Source: Caballeronia grimmiae
GTDB lineage: Bacteria > Pseudomonadota > Gammaproteobacteria > Burkholderiales > Burkholderiaceae
Length of the DNA stretch: 64,000 nucleotides
Direction of reading: 5' to 3'
Assembly: GCF_000698555.1 (NCBI RefSeq)
Contig: NZ_JFHE01000008.1
Location: 124,001-188,000, forward strand
Shown here: positions 44,919-54,392 of the stretch, piece by piece
Position numbering within the stretch: position 1 is the first letter of the stretch
How the letters are laid out: every line of letters begins with the position of its first letter
Program-made: the position numbers and the translations under genes
Notes under the pieces: model-generated
The model's input: the letters and a program-made list of their open reading frames with translations, nothing else
Databases searched by the model: none
What the model was told of the DNA's origin: nothing

Positions 44919-45599
44919 ATGCATCCGCCGACACTCGCCGGTACCCCGCTCAACGCTTACCACGTCTGCGCATTTTTCAACAGCCGTGACGAAGAGTACT
45001 AGACGTTGAACCCCTTCTTCAAAGAGGCGGTAGACAACGGCGAGAAGAATATGCACATCATAAATCCCGCCCTTATGGCGGATCACCGCGCCCGGTTGAC
45101 CGCTTCTGGAATCAATGCCGCCCACTGTGAGGCCTGCGGCCAACTCGCGCTCGTCTCCTGGGGCGACGCATATCTGGACGAAGAAGGCGCATTCAACAAA
45201 GACCGCATGTTGAGCGCTGTTGACCGTCTAACGGGGACGGGGCGCGATGCGGGCTTTTCGCGTCTGCGGATCATGGGAAATATGGATTGGGTCTTCGACG
45301 ACCCACAGGCGGCACTCAACCTGATCGAATACGAAGCTGAGGTCAATGAGGTGCTCGAGCGCAACCGTCAGCCCGCCATCTGCGTATATGACATGGCCAA
45401 GCTATCGGGCGCCATGTTGATGGATTTATTGCGGACGCACCCATTGACGCTTATTAATGGTGTCGTGCAGGAAAATCCGTTCTTCACTCCGCCGTCGGAC
45501 ATGATCGGTGAACTTAACCGGCGTCGATCGCTTGAAGGAAGCCGGATCGACGAACCACGCGGCAATTGGAGTGAATTCGTGGCAGGCAATGGCCGCTGA
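44919..45599 (+). pseudogene. MEDS-domain sensor protein interrupted by an amber stop
   Basis: From the ATG at 44919 the MEDS domain begins normally (YHVCAFFNSRDEEY), then TAG at 45000-45002. The same frame continues with PFFKEAVDNGEKNMHIINPA, GHCEACG-like AAHCEACGQLAL, ICVYDMAKLSGAMLMDLL and VVQENPFFTPP, the rest of the family pattern. One CAG-to-TAG change would explain it. A restart at the TTG at 45006 would give 197 aa without the conserved opening. Full length would be 226 aa. It is coupled to the kinase gene. Confidence 0.8.
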
Positions 45600-47196
45600 C
45601 GCAGTCCGGGTGGCCCTATCGCCAGATGCCGCCGAGCGCAGCCTGCGAGATCTTATGGGCCTGCTGGCCCTGCCGGCATTATGGGCCGGACGCGACGGCC
45701 GGACGATAATCGAGCTCATGACGCAAGCCGTCGAGCGAATTGTCCGTCTCGACATATGCTATGCGCACGTGCCGTTGCTGCCCGACGCTGCAGCATTCGA
45801 TATCTTGCGCTTGCGGGGAGCGGAAGCGACTGCGGATGCACGTCAGGCGTGGGAGCCTGCGGTCGAAGCGTGGCGGCGCATGCCGATCGGCCCGCGCCCG
45901 GTGCTCAACGCGACCCCAAGCGGCGAGCAGCGAATGGTACGGATGAGCATGGGCTACACCGCTGGTCAAGGCAGCGTGTGGTTCGGGTCTGCAGACCCGT
46001 CGTTCCCCTCGGTGACCGACATAGCATTTCTACGCGCGGCGACCTCGTTAGCAGCGGCCGGGCTACAGGCCGCTCGAGCCGCACACGAGCGGGAGACGGC
46101 GAGCAGGGCAAAAGACGAATTCTTGGCTATGCTCGGACATGAGCTTCGCAATCCACTGGCCCCCATTACGACAGCGCTGGGGCTTATCCGCAAGCATCGT
46201 GGGGGGACAGCAGACAAGTATCACGACATCATTGAACGGCAGGTTTCGCACCTGTCGCGCCTTGTCGAGGATTTGCTCGATGTTAGCCGCATTACGCGCG
46301 GCTCGATAGAGCTACATGTCGAACCCCTGCGGATTGGATCAGTGTTGACGCGGGCCATCGAGGCCGCGAGTCCATTGGTTGAGCAACGAGGCCAAACCTT
46401 GTCTCTAAGCGTGGTCGACGACGGGGCGATGATCTCGGCCGATCTGACACGGCTCACGCAGGTGTTCGCCAATCTACTCAATAACGCGGCCAAGTACACG
46501 GATGCCGGCGGGCACATTGGCGTTGACGCGGTAGCCCGTGCGACGGAGATCATCGTTTCCGTGTCAGATAATGGCGCGGGCATCGATGATGACTTGATGC
46601 CCCGCCTTTTCAAGATTTTTGAACAGGGGCGAACCACCATCGACCGGTCTAAAGGCGGACTAGGGATCGGCCTTGCGCTGGTGAAGAATCTTGTCGAACT
46701 GCATGGCGGCACGGTCGCCGCGAGCAGCGACGGGCCCGGAAAGGGTTCTACCTTCGTTGTCACGCTGCCACTCGCGTCGCACGCGTTGGCGGCGGCCGAT
46801 GCAACGGTGCCAGCGCAATCGCTTCCACAGGGCAACGGCATTCGGGTCCTCTTGGTTGACGACAACGAGGACGGTCTTCTGTCGATGGAAGCGTTTCTCA
46901 CTGAAGTCGGATTCCATGTCGCAACGGCGAGTAGCCCGGAGACAGCACTGGCGGTCGCTGCGGATTTTCAGCCGCAGTTTGCAGTGCTCGACATCGGATT
47001 GCCGGGCATGGACGGCTACGAGTTGGCCAAGGCACTGCAGCGGCAGCACGAGGTTACACCCCCTCGGCTTTTTGCACTGACGGGTTATGGCCAGGCAGAA
47101 GACCGAAAGCGCTCTGCCGACGCTGGATTCGAACTTCATTTTGTGAAACCGGTGCCGCTCATGGAGCTAGTTGAAGCGTTGAGCTTGGTCCAATGA
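45589..47196 (+). CDS. Hybrid sensor histidine kinase (GAF-like, HisKA, HATPase, receiver)
   Basis: 535 aa cytoplasmic kinase. N-terminal GAF-like region about 20-160; HisKA with phosphorylatable H184 (EFLAMLGHELRNPLAPI); HATPase N/G boxes NLLNNAAKYTDAGG, DNGAGID and GGLGIGLALVKNLV; C-terminal receiver with D468 in AVLDIGLPGMDG and Lys in FVKPVP. No membrane span is seen, so it senses an internal signal, probably relayed from the MEDS protein with which it overlaps by 11 bases. In-frame GTG 45571 is an alternative start. Confidence 0.88.
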   Translation: MAADAVRVALSPDAAERSLRDLMGLLALPALWAGRDGRTIIELMTQAVERIVRLDICYAHVPLLPDAAAFDILRLRGAEATADARQAWEPAVEAWRRMPIGPRPVLNATPSGEQRMVRMSMGYTAGQGSVWFGSADPSFPSVTDIAFLRAATSLAAAGLQAARAAHERETASRAKDEFLAMLGHELRNPLAPITTALGLIRKHRGGTADKYHDIIERQVSHLSRLVEDLLDVSRITRGSIELHVEPLRIGSVLTRAIEAASPLVEQRGQTLSLSVVDDGAMISADLTRLTQVFANLLNNAAKYTDAGGHIGVDAVARATEIIVSVSDNGAGIDDDLMPRLFKIFEQGRTTIDRSKGGLGIGLALVKNLVELHGGTVAASSDGPGKGSTFVVTLPLASHALAAADATVPAQSLPQGNGIRVLLVDDNEDGLLSMEAFLTEVGFHVATASSPETALAVAADFQPQFAVLDIGLPGMDGYELAKALQRQHEVTPPRLFALTGYGQAEDRKRSADAGFELHFVKPVPLMELVEALSLVQ

Positions 47197-47530
47197 GTGA
47201 CTGAGACTAGCGAGCCAGACACGCGGCCTGCCGTAGTAACGACGAGTGGCCGACAGAACGAGACAAGCCGCCGCTAGAGCAACAGCGGCGCCCCCGTCGC
47301 ATGAAGGCTGGAAAAGCCGTTCAATGACGTTAGGTCGCGCGTTCGATGAGGCGGAGCATCGAACGGCTGAACGGGCCACGGAACCTGCCTTACAAAAAGC
47401 AACGTCTGAGCGTCGGCCATGGCCGATTCACTTTGTTCCGGCCCGCAGCTTGTAACGGCGGCGTGCGCTCGACAGCCGCTATACGCTTGCGCACGCTCGA
47501 TCTTGCCTTGCTGTACACCATGTCAGGCAC
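47197..47530. other. Convergent intergenic gap
   Basis: About 330 bases between the kinase gene and the AraC gene, which converge. No gene or clear terminator hairpin recognised. Confidence 0.4.
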
Positions 47531-48547
47531 TCAAACGGACCCAAAGGTGTGTTTCGACGCAACGCGCCTCGCAGTCGCGGACGGCAATTCGCCGAACATG
47601 CGGCGATAGTCGTTCGCGAAGCTGCCAAAGTGCAGGAAGCCCCACTTCGTGGCCGCGCCGGTGACGCGCTGCCCCGACTGCAACTCGCGACGCACATGAT
47701 TGAGCCGAACTGCGCGCAGGTAAGCCACGGGATTCAGATCGAGCGCCTGATGAAACGCGTATTGCAGCGTCCGGCGGCTGATGTCCAGTTCGACACAAAG
47801 TTCGGCTACCGACAGCGGGCACGTGGACGGCTCCTGCAGCCGTTCGTTAACGGCGGTCACGACGCTCCAGTGCCGCGCCGACGCCTCGCGCGCTCGGGGC
47901 GGCGCGTCCGAGGGTGCGAGGAGCACTTCCGATACCGCGTACATCACCGCCCGTTCGACGATGCGCTCCTTGCCGGCGGCATCATCGTCCGCTGCGTGCG
48001 ATACCGACGCCGATAACGCATGACGCAACAGCATGCGCAGGTTCTCGGCTTTGGCCGATGTCATCGGCAGCAGCGGAGCAAGACGTTGCGCCCGAAGCGA
48101 TTGAGCGAGCTCGCTGGTCTGCGATGACGACATGCGCTCAAACGATATTTCAATGTTCACGAGCATATGCCGGTCCGGCGAATAGAACTCGAAACGCGGC
48201 AGACTGGAAAAGACATGCAGACTGTCGCGCTCGCTGCGTTCGCCGCACAGCCGCGCGTGACCTTCGAGTTCCAGCGGAACGCCGATCACGATCCGGTCGG
48301 ATGCAATCGCGCCTTGCTGAAAGATCACCTTGTCGAGCCGTTCGACGAGCAGGCGGATGCCGCCTAGCGAGACCATCGACAGCGACCCGCTGAACGGGCC
48401 GCTCGAAATCTGCGTGTAACGCGCGTCCCAGCCGTCGAACGCGCTCGCCTGTTCATCGACGCTCGTGTACACGCTGAACGACACGCCCTGCGCCTCGAAA
48501 GACGTGCCGCTGACTTCGCAAGTGCTCGGCTGTAAAGGGGCGGTCAT
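47531..48547 (-). CDS. AraC-family transcriptional regulator
   Basis: 338 aa. N-terminal effector domain (about 1-200, cupin-like AraC_binding_2 type, with IVIGVPLELEGHARLCGE). C-terminal double helix-turn-helix from about 235 (SVAELCVELDISRRTLQYAF, and WGFLHFGSFANDYRRMFGELP). It lies downstream of the SDR and permease genes on the same strand and may control them. Confidence 0.9.
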   Translation of the reverse strand: MTAPLQPSTCEVSGTSFEAQGVSFSVYTSVDEQASAFDGWDARYTQISSGPFSGSLSMVSLGGIRLLVERLDKVIFQQGAIASDRIVIGVPLELEGHARLCGERSERDSLHVFSSLPRFEFYSPDRHMLVNIEISFERMSSSQTSELAQSLRAQRLAPLLPMTSAKAENLRMLLRHALSASVSHAADDDAAGKERIVERAVMYAVSEVLLAPSDAPPRAREASARHWSVVTAVNERLQEPSTCPLSVAELCVELDISRRTLQYAFHQALDLNPVAYLRAVRLNHVRRELQSGQRVTGAATKWGFLHFGSFANDYRRMFGELPSATARRVASKHTFGSV

Positions 48548-48621
48548 AGTCGTCGTGGGTGACGGTCGATGACCGATTCTACCTAGCCGTTACGCCGAAA
48601 AACAATTCGCGAAGCGGCCGC

Positions 48622-49404
48622 TCAGGTCGCGGAAAAGCAGTTATCGACGAACAGGTGCGTGCCATTGACGAAGCTCGATTCGTCTGATGCGAGGAACAGC
48701 GCCGCCGATGCGACTTCGGCCGGCTCGCACAAGCGGCCTTGCTGAAGCGCGATGGCCTCCTCAGTAGCATCGACACCCATCGCCTGAAGGTCGCGCAGCT
48801 CCCGCATGCCGTGCGGGGTCCTGATGAAGCCCGGTGCGACCGCATTGCATCGGATGCCCTTGTCACGGTATTCGACCGCGATCGCGCGCGCGAACATATG
48901 ACATGCGCCCTTGGTCGCGTCGTAGAGCACTTCGCCGGGCGTCGCGTACACCGCCGATATCGACGACGTGCAGACGATGCTTCCCTTGCCCTTGGCGAGC
49001 ATCTGCGGCAGGACAGCTTGCGTCATCAGGTACATGCTCTTGACGTTCACGCTCATGAGCCAGTCCCACTCCGTTTCGTCGATGTCGAGAAACGGCTTTA
49101 CGATGAGCGTGCCCGCGTGATTGAACAGCACGTCCGCGTTGCCGTAGGCGTCTTTCGCGGCGGCGACGGCAGCGAGCACGTTGGAACGCTTCGAGACATC
49201 GGCGCCGAGGCCGATCGCATTGTGTCCCGCATCGCGCAGGCTCGCCGCGAGCGTTTCGGCAGCGTCCTTGTCGCGATCGACGATCGCAACGCGCGCCCCG
49301 TGCTGCGCGAACAGCGTGGATGCCGCCGCGCCGCATCCGCCCGCGCCGCCGCTGACGATCGCCACTTTGCCGGCGAGGCGGCCATTCTCAGCAGATTGAA
49401 TCAT
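48622..49404 (-). CDS. Short-chain dehydrogenase/reductase (SDR)
   Basis: 260 aa classical SDR. Cofactor motif VSGGAGGCGAAAST is a variant of TGxxxGxG. NHAG replaces the usual NNAG. Catalytic Ser in CTSSISAVY and Tyr/Lys in YDATKGA (YxxxK). The start at 49404 has GGGAGAGA ahead of it; a longer in-frame start at 49425 is less likely. It sits between an APC permease and an AraC regulator, so it may oxidise the imported compound. Confidence 0.88.
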   Translation of the reverse strand: MIQSAENGRLAGKVAIVSGGAGGCGAAASTLFAQHGARVAIVDRDKDAAETLAASLRDAGHNAIGLGADVSKRSNVLAAVAAAKDAYGNADVLFNHAGTLIVKPFLDIDETEWDWLMSVNVKSMYLMTQAVLPQMLAKGKGSIVCTSSISAVYATPGEVLYDATKGACHMFARAIAVEYRDKGIRCNAVAPGFIRTPHGMRELRDLQAMGVDATEEAIALQQGRLCEPAEVASAALFLASDESSFVNGTHLFVDNCFSAT

Positions 49405-49438
49405 GCGTTCTCTCCCTCGTCTCATGCAAGATGACTAT

Positions 49439-50971
49439 CTAGGCGGACTGATCGATGCCCGGCTCGATCTCGCGAGTGCGTCGTGATTTCTCGTTCGTGT
49501 CGAGCACCGGCGGCCCCTTGAAGCTGTTGCGAACACCGAAGCCATACCAGATTATGAGCAGCGCGACCAAGAAGCCGACCAGCACGTACAGCACTTTTTC
49601 GTTCGGCGGCTGAATGCCGACGTAAGCCAGTACGAGCGCGCCGATCAATGCGAGAAGCGCACACGGCTTCGACCAGACGCCGAGCTGGAACGGGCCTTTC
49701 TCTGTCCACGTGCGACCTTCGGCGAGCATGCCGGAGCCGACGGGCATCGCGTAGGAGATGTAGAGGAACACCGCGCTGCCGGCGCTCAGCACGGAGAAGG
49801 CATCGCCGTAAAGGGTCACGAGGATCGCCAGCATCGCGCAGGTCCAGATGGCCGGGCCCGGCGTCTTGTGCGCAGGATTCACCTTGCGCAGCAGGCGCGA
49901 ACCGGGCAGGCCGCCGTCGCGCGCGAAGGCGTACACCATGCGCGACGTGGACATGATGGCCGCCAGACCGCACACGTAGTTGATGAAAAACATCAGCAGT
50001 TCGAGGACGACGCGCAGCGTCTTCGGAATCGGCGCGAGGATCGCCTGGAAGAAGCCGGTGCCTTGCTTCATCGCGGCGGTGAGGTCGGGCATCACGAGCA
50101 CGAAGGCGCAGACCATTAAGTAGCCGAACACTGCCGACCAGAACACCGACCCGATGATCCCGCGCGGCACGTTGCGCGCCGCGTCGTGGGTCTCTTCGGA
50201 GGTATGCGCGGACGCATCGAAGCCGGTGATCGTGTAGGTGACGAGCAGGAGGCCCGACATGAAGGCGAACGGCGTCGCCTGATGCGGCCACGCGCTGCCC
50301 TCGGAGCCGGTGAAGTTCGTGAACGTGGTCAGGCGATGCAGGTCGATCGGCACCGGCGAATAGATGAGGAGCGATGCCACCAGCACGATCGTGACCACGA
50401 AGATCAGGTAGCCGGAGAGATCGGTGATCTTGCTCGCGATCCTGATGCCTCGCGCATTGAGAAAGGCCTGCGAGAGCGTCAGCAGCGACAGGAACGCGGT
50501 CTGATGCCACCAGTTGAGGGTTCCCGGGTCGACGCCGAACATCGGCGCGATGATCGTCTTGAAGAAGGGATCGTAGGTGCCGAAGTTGATCGCGGCGATC
50601 ACGAAGATGAGCCCGATCAGGTTGATCCACGCGCAGAGCCAGCCCCATCGCTTGCCGCCTAGTATCGAGCCCCAGTGATAGAGGCCGCCTGCGGTCGGAA
50701 ACGACGACGCGATCTGTGACATCGAGATCGCGACGATTAGCGCGAACATCGCGCCGAGCGGCCACCCGAGCCCGACCGATGCGCCGCCCGCCGCCGAAAA
50801 AGCCAGCTGAAAAGCCGTGATGCCGCCCGACAGGATGCAGATGACCGAAAACGAAATGGCGAAGTTGGAGAAGCCGTTCATCCGCCGCGAGAGTTCCTGC
50901 GCGTAGCCCATCTTGTGCAGAAGGCCCACGTCGGCGTCGGTGTGGGGATCAAGCTGAAGTTTTGGATCCAT
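49439..50971 (-). CDS. APC-family amino acid/amine permease
   Basis: 510 aa with about 12 membrane spans. The family opening is clear (GYAQELSRRMNGFSNFAISF), as are ASSFPTAGGLYHWG and TITGFDASAHTSEET. These fit GABA-permease/choline-type APC transporters (BAT1/UGA4 group). The start at 50971 follows AGGGAGCGG; the frame extends upstream but without family likeness. The substrate is unknown; the SDR and AraC genes downstream suggest a catabolic role. Confidence 0.9.
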   Translation of the reverse strand: MDPKLQLDPHTDADVGLLHKMGYAQELSRRMNGFSNFAISFSVICILSGGITAFQLAFSAAGGASVGLGWPLGAMFALIVAISMSQIASSFPTAGGLYHWGSILGGKRWGWLCAWINLIGLIFVIAAINFGTYDPFFKTIIAPMFGVDPGTLNWWHQTAFLSLLTLSQAFLNARGIRIASKITDLSGYLIFVVTIVLVASLLIYSPVPIDLHRLTTFTNFTGSEGSAWPHQATPFAFMSGLLLVTYTITGFDASAHTSEETHDAARNVPRGIIGSVFWSAVFGYLMVCAFVLVMPDLTAAMKQGTGFFQAILAPIPKTLRVVLELLMFFINYVCGLAAIMSTSRMVYAFARDGGLPGSRLLRKVNPAHKTPGPAIWTCAMLAILVTLYGDAFSVLSAGSAVFLYISYAMPVGSGMLAEGRTWTEKGPFQLGVWSKPCALLALIGALVLAYVGIQPPNEKVLYVLVGFLVALLIIWYGFGVRNSFKGPPVLDTNEKSRRTREIEPGIDQSA

Positions 50972-51096
50972 GAGTCCGCTCCCTGATGATGGCCGGGCGC
51001 ACGGCTGTGGTATCGCCCTGTTCAGGAAAGTACGGCGCCACAAATCGACGGACTATCGGATTTCGGCAAAGTGGCGGCGGCCCGGCTGACGCGCGG

Positions 51097-51285
51097 GATG
51101 GGTCACGGACATTCCCTACGGCCGCATGTTCCGCATTTCGCCTTCGGGCGTTGGATCTCGTCGCGCAGCATGACGGCGAGCCGGACGGCAGCGAAGCTGT
51201 TCGACGATGCGCGCCTGCTCGTCACCGATTACCGCGACGGCCTGATGCGGCTCGACATCGAGCGCGCGGAAGCGGCCGTCGAACT
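51097..51285 (+). pseudogene. SMP-30/gluconolactonase fossil
   Basis: Three short stretches, each in a different frame, match the start of an SMP-30 protein in order: WVTDIPYGRMFRISPSG, then LDLVAQHDGEPDGSEAV, then FDDARLLVTDYRDGLMRLD. At least two frameshifts separate them, and neither a start nor the rest of the propeller follows recognisably. Confidence 0.7.
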
Positions 51286-51793
51286 GTGGCCTTGGTCGTT
51301 GATCGCCTCGTCCTTGCTCCAGGGGCAAAATCGGGCGATTGTAATGAGCGGAGTGAGCGAGGGTGCTTCGACGTGGGCCAGAGCGTGGTGCCGAGGAAAA
51401 CCAGTGGCCCCATAAACACCGACCTTTTCGGTCAAGCGCTCAGGAGCTGCAGCAATTTCGCGTTCGCCGAAAGGGCAGTGCGGTGCGCGGCTCACGTGAG
51501 CTGTTTCGTGAGAGACGAATGACGTCGGTTCCCTTTTCAACCTGATCGTCCAGGGCGCTGATTCGCTCCGCCGACTTCGGGAACCGGCCATTTACCGACG
51601 CTCGCCGCGGAACGCACGTGGCCTACTTGAACGGCTCCTCCACGGTCTCTTATCGGACATCCAAACGTTGAGCGGGGCGGACCCGGCACCCGGCCGCATT
51701 GAACATCAGCTGCACTCATTGTGGGGATGATGGTGAGGCGCATTCACTATTCAGACATTGTCCGAACCGGATGGCTGTCGCCTCATTAGCATT
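51286..51793. other. Intergenic, possibly more decayed sequence
   Basis: About 500 bases with no supported gene between the lactonase fossil and the LysR gene. Open frames here are short and composition-driven. Confidence 0.35.
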
Positions 51794-52756
51794 TCACTTC
51801 GACAACGCCTTGCAGCTCCCGCGCGTCGCGCCCCCGACCCGCTCGCGCAGCACGCCTTCCATGATTTCGATAAAGCGGCGCGCCGCGCTCGACAGCGGTT
51901 CCACGTGCGAATACACGAGGCTCGCAGTCAGCCGGTGCCCATCGTCGACACGCATGGGAACGACATCGAGCGCGTCGCGGGTCGCGCCGTCGATGCAGAA
52001 CGGATCGACGATCGCCACGCCAACGCCTTCCTTCGCGAGCGTGCACGCGCTGATCGCCGAGCGCACGCGCACGACAGGCTCGGGCCGCCGCTCGCCGCCG
52101 AACACTTTGCCGACGATGCGCCCGAGCGGCGTATCCGGCTCGTAATCGATCCACGGCATCGCGGCGACCTGCTTCGGCTCGATCGCCCGCCGCCGCCCGA
52201 GCGTGCCCTTCTTCGCGACACACAGCACACGCCCGCTCTGCAGCGGCACCGTAACGAGATTGGGGTGCTCCACCTCGAACATCGACAAGCCGATATAGCC
52301 CTTGCCGAACAGCACGCGGGGCACGAGATGGTTGTGAGTGAGCGGCTCGAACTGAATGGGCAACTGCGTGAACTCGCGATGAAACCGCGCGATGGCGAGA
52401 GGCACCAGATGCACGCCGAGGCTCGGGCTGCACACGATATTGAGTTTGCCGCTTGATCCATCGGCGAGCGAGCGTACCAGACTGTCGACGCGTTCGATGC
52501 CTTCGTACGCGCGCATCACTTCATCGAAGATGCGCTTCGCTTCCGGCGTCGGATACAGCCGGCCGCGCGTGCGTTCGAACAGCAGAAAGCCGAGCCGGCT
52601 CTCGGTGACCTGCAACACGCGGCTCACCGAAGGCTGCGCGACATACAGCGAACGCGCCGCCTCGCTGATCGACCCGGTCATCATGATGGCGCGGAAAACT
52701 TCGATCTGACGCAGGCTCATCGAGCGTGTTTGCGGGGTGGCTTCGTCGTAATTCAT
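51794..52756 (-). CDS. LysR-family regulator of the hydantoin module
   Basis: 320 aa. Helix-turn-helix SLRQIEVFRAIMMTGSISEA, then SLYVAQPSVSRVLQ. Substrate-binding domain from about 110 (KLNIVCSPSLGVHLVPLAI). Start at 52756 (MNYDEATPQ). Divergent from the racemase/hydantoinase genes, which it probably activates. Confidence 0.9.
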   Translation of the reverse strand: MNYDEATPQTRSMSLRQIEVFRAIMMTGSISEAARSLYVAQPSVSRVLQVTESRLGFLLFERTRGRLYPTPEAKRIFDEVMRAYEGIERVDSLVRSLADGSSGKLNIVCSPSLGVHLVPLAIARFHREFTQLPIQFEPLTHNHLVPRVLFGKGYIGLSMFEVEHPNLVTVPLQSGRVLCVAKKGTLGRRRAIEPKQVAAMPWIDYEPDTPLGRIVGKVFGGERRPEPVVRVRSAISACTLAKEGVGVAIVDPFCIDGATRDALDVVPMRVDDGHRLTASLVYSHVEPLSSAARRFIEIMEGVLRERVGGATRGSCKALSK

Positions 52757-52847
52757 TGGTCTCTTTGCGGTACTGGAATCCTGGCGGCGCTGAAATTCTA
52801 GCGTGCGTCGGCGCTTTCCTGGACCCATGCATCGAGGCTATGGGTTA

Positions 52848-52857
52848 CCAAATTTGG
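52848..52857. promoter_or_regulatory. Palindrome in the LysR/racemase divergent region
   Basis: CCAAATTTGG, perfectly self-complementary, lies midway between the LysR start (52756) and the racemase start (52945). A regulator site is plausible, although it does not show the T-N11-A spacing. Confidence 0.35.
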
Positions 52858-52944
52858 CCTATTTCACGAGGATTTACGTCGTTGTTATGGTGCGAACAGG
52901 TTGTACCGCGTCGTGCGGCCGAGCCAAAATCACTTCGACTGACC

Positions 52945-53610
52945 ATGACCGCGCCCATCATTTTCCTGAACCCGAACGGCCTCGCGAACGTTACGCGGGA
53001 GATCGAGAAGACCGTGCGCGCGCTTCGCGCACAGGACGATGCCCCCGTCGTGTTCGAAACGCTCCGCGCGGTTCCCGGCGGAATAGTGACCCAACGGGAC
53101 TCAGACCGCGCCGCGATTGCCGTGGAGGGTTACGTCGCTGCTCACGAAGCGCAGGCAAGCGCGTTCGTGATCGCCTGCTACAGCGATCCGGGGCTGCACG
53201 CCGCGCGCGAGGTCACGTTGAAGCCGGTCATCGGCATCGGCGGGGCGGCCATGGCCACGGCGCTTGCGCGCGGCTCGCGCATCGGCGTGATCGCGGCGAG
53301 TACGCGCGGCATGCCCCGCCATTGGCGCACGTATCACGCAATGCAACTCGGCGGGGCCATCGCGGGCGAACGCGCGGTTAATCTCGGCGTGGCGGAATCG
53401 GGCGAGCGTGAAGCTGCGCTCGGCAAGCTGCTCGCCACCGCCCGCCTCTTACGAGATGAAGACGGCGCGGACGTCATCGTGCTGGGCTGCGCGGGCATGA
53501 CGCCCTTGCGCGCCGAACTGGAGCAGATGCTTGGCGTCCCCGTCATCGATCCGTGCTCGACGGCCGCATCGCTCGCTTTCGGCGTGGTTCGCGAGCGAGG
53601 TCTCGCATGA
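52945..53610 (+). CDS. Aspartate/glutamate/hydantoin racemase family protein
   Basis: 221 aa. The two-cysteine racemase pattern is present: Cys in AFVIACYSDPG and Cys in VIVLGCAGMTP. It fits hydantoin racemase (HyuE/HyuA), which interconverts D- and L-5-substituted hydantoins. ATG 52945 matches the family start (TAPIIFLNPN); the frame is open further upstream without homology. First gene of the operon, coupled by ATGA to the next. Confidence 0.82.
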   Translation: MTAPIIFLNPNGLANVTREIEKTVRALRAQDDAPVVFETLRAVPGGIVTQRDSDRAAIAVEGYVAAHEAQASAFVIACYSDPGLHAAREVTLKPVIGIGGAAMATALARGSRIGVIAASTRGMPRHWRTYHAMQLGGAIAGERAVNLGVAESGEREAALGKLLATARLLRDEDGADVIVLGCAGMTPLRAELEQMLGVPVIDPCSTAASLAFGVVRERGLA

Positions 53611-54371
53611 GCGAGGCGGCTCCGTTTCCGCGTCTGGGCGTAATCGGCGGCATGGGCCCGCTCGCCACCGCCGACTTCCTCGTCAAGCTGATTCAGGCGA
53701 CGCCCGCCGCATCGGATCAAGAACACATGCCAGTGATTGTGCATAACGTGCCGCAAGTGCCGGACCGCAGCACGGCGTTTCTCGCAGGTTCCGACGCGCC
53801 TTGGCCGCATCTGCTTGACGGCCTGCGCACGCTGGAAGCGGCCGGTTGCGCCGCCATCGCCATTCCCTGCAACACGGCGCACGTCTGGCATTCCAGGCTC
53901 GCGAGCGAAACCACGGTGCCGGTGCTGCATATCGGCGACAGAGCGGTCGCCGCGCTCCTGCGCCAATGTCCCGATGCGCGGCGCGTCGCGGTGCTCGCCA
54001 CGGCAGCGACGCTGAAGGCGTGCATCTATCATGACCAGCTCGCGGCGAGCGGCATCGAAGCAATGTCGCCCGATGAAGCGATGCAGGCGAACTACGTGTC
54101 AGCGGGTATCGCGGCGGTGAAGAGCGGCCGTATCGACGATGCGCGCGCACTCCTCACGCAGGCATCCGACGCACTGATCGCGCAAGGCGCCGATGCGCTC
54201 CTGATGGCGTGCACGGAGATTCCGGTGGCGCTGGCGGGCGTGCTGCTTCCGCGCCCGGCAATCGATCCCACCGATGCGCTAGCGCGCGGCTGCGTCGACT
54301 GGTGGCTGGCGGCGCGTAATGAAAGCGCGGGACGCGAAGCGCCGAGCGCGAACCTTGAAGCGCAACTTTGA
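53607..54371 (+). CDS. Aspartate/glutamate (amino-acid) racemase
   Basis: 254 aa, clearly different from the previous racemase. LGVIGGMGPLATADF opens the protein; the two catalytic Cys are in IPCNTAHVWH and LLMACTEIPVAL. This fits the PLP-independent amino-acid racemase (YgeA/RacD) type, which could convert D-amino acids released by the D-carbamoylase to the L-form. Confidence 0.87.
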   Translation: MSEAAPFPRLGVIGGMGPLATADFLVKLIQATPAASDQEHMPVIVHNVPQVPDRSTAFLAGSDAPWPHLLDGLRTLEAAGCAAIAIPCNTAHVWHSRLASETTVPVLHIGDRAVAALLRQCPDARRVAVLATAATLKACIYHDQLAASGIEAMSPDEAMQANYVSAGIAAVKSGRIDDARALLTQASDALIAQGADALLMACTEIPVALAGVLLPRPAIDPTDALARGCVDWWLAARNESAGREAPSANLEAQL

Positions 54372-54392
54372 TTTCACAGCGGAACGAACAAC

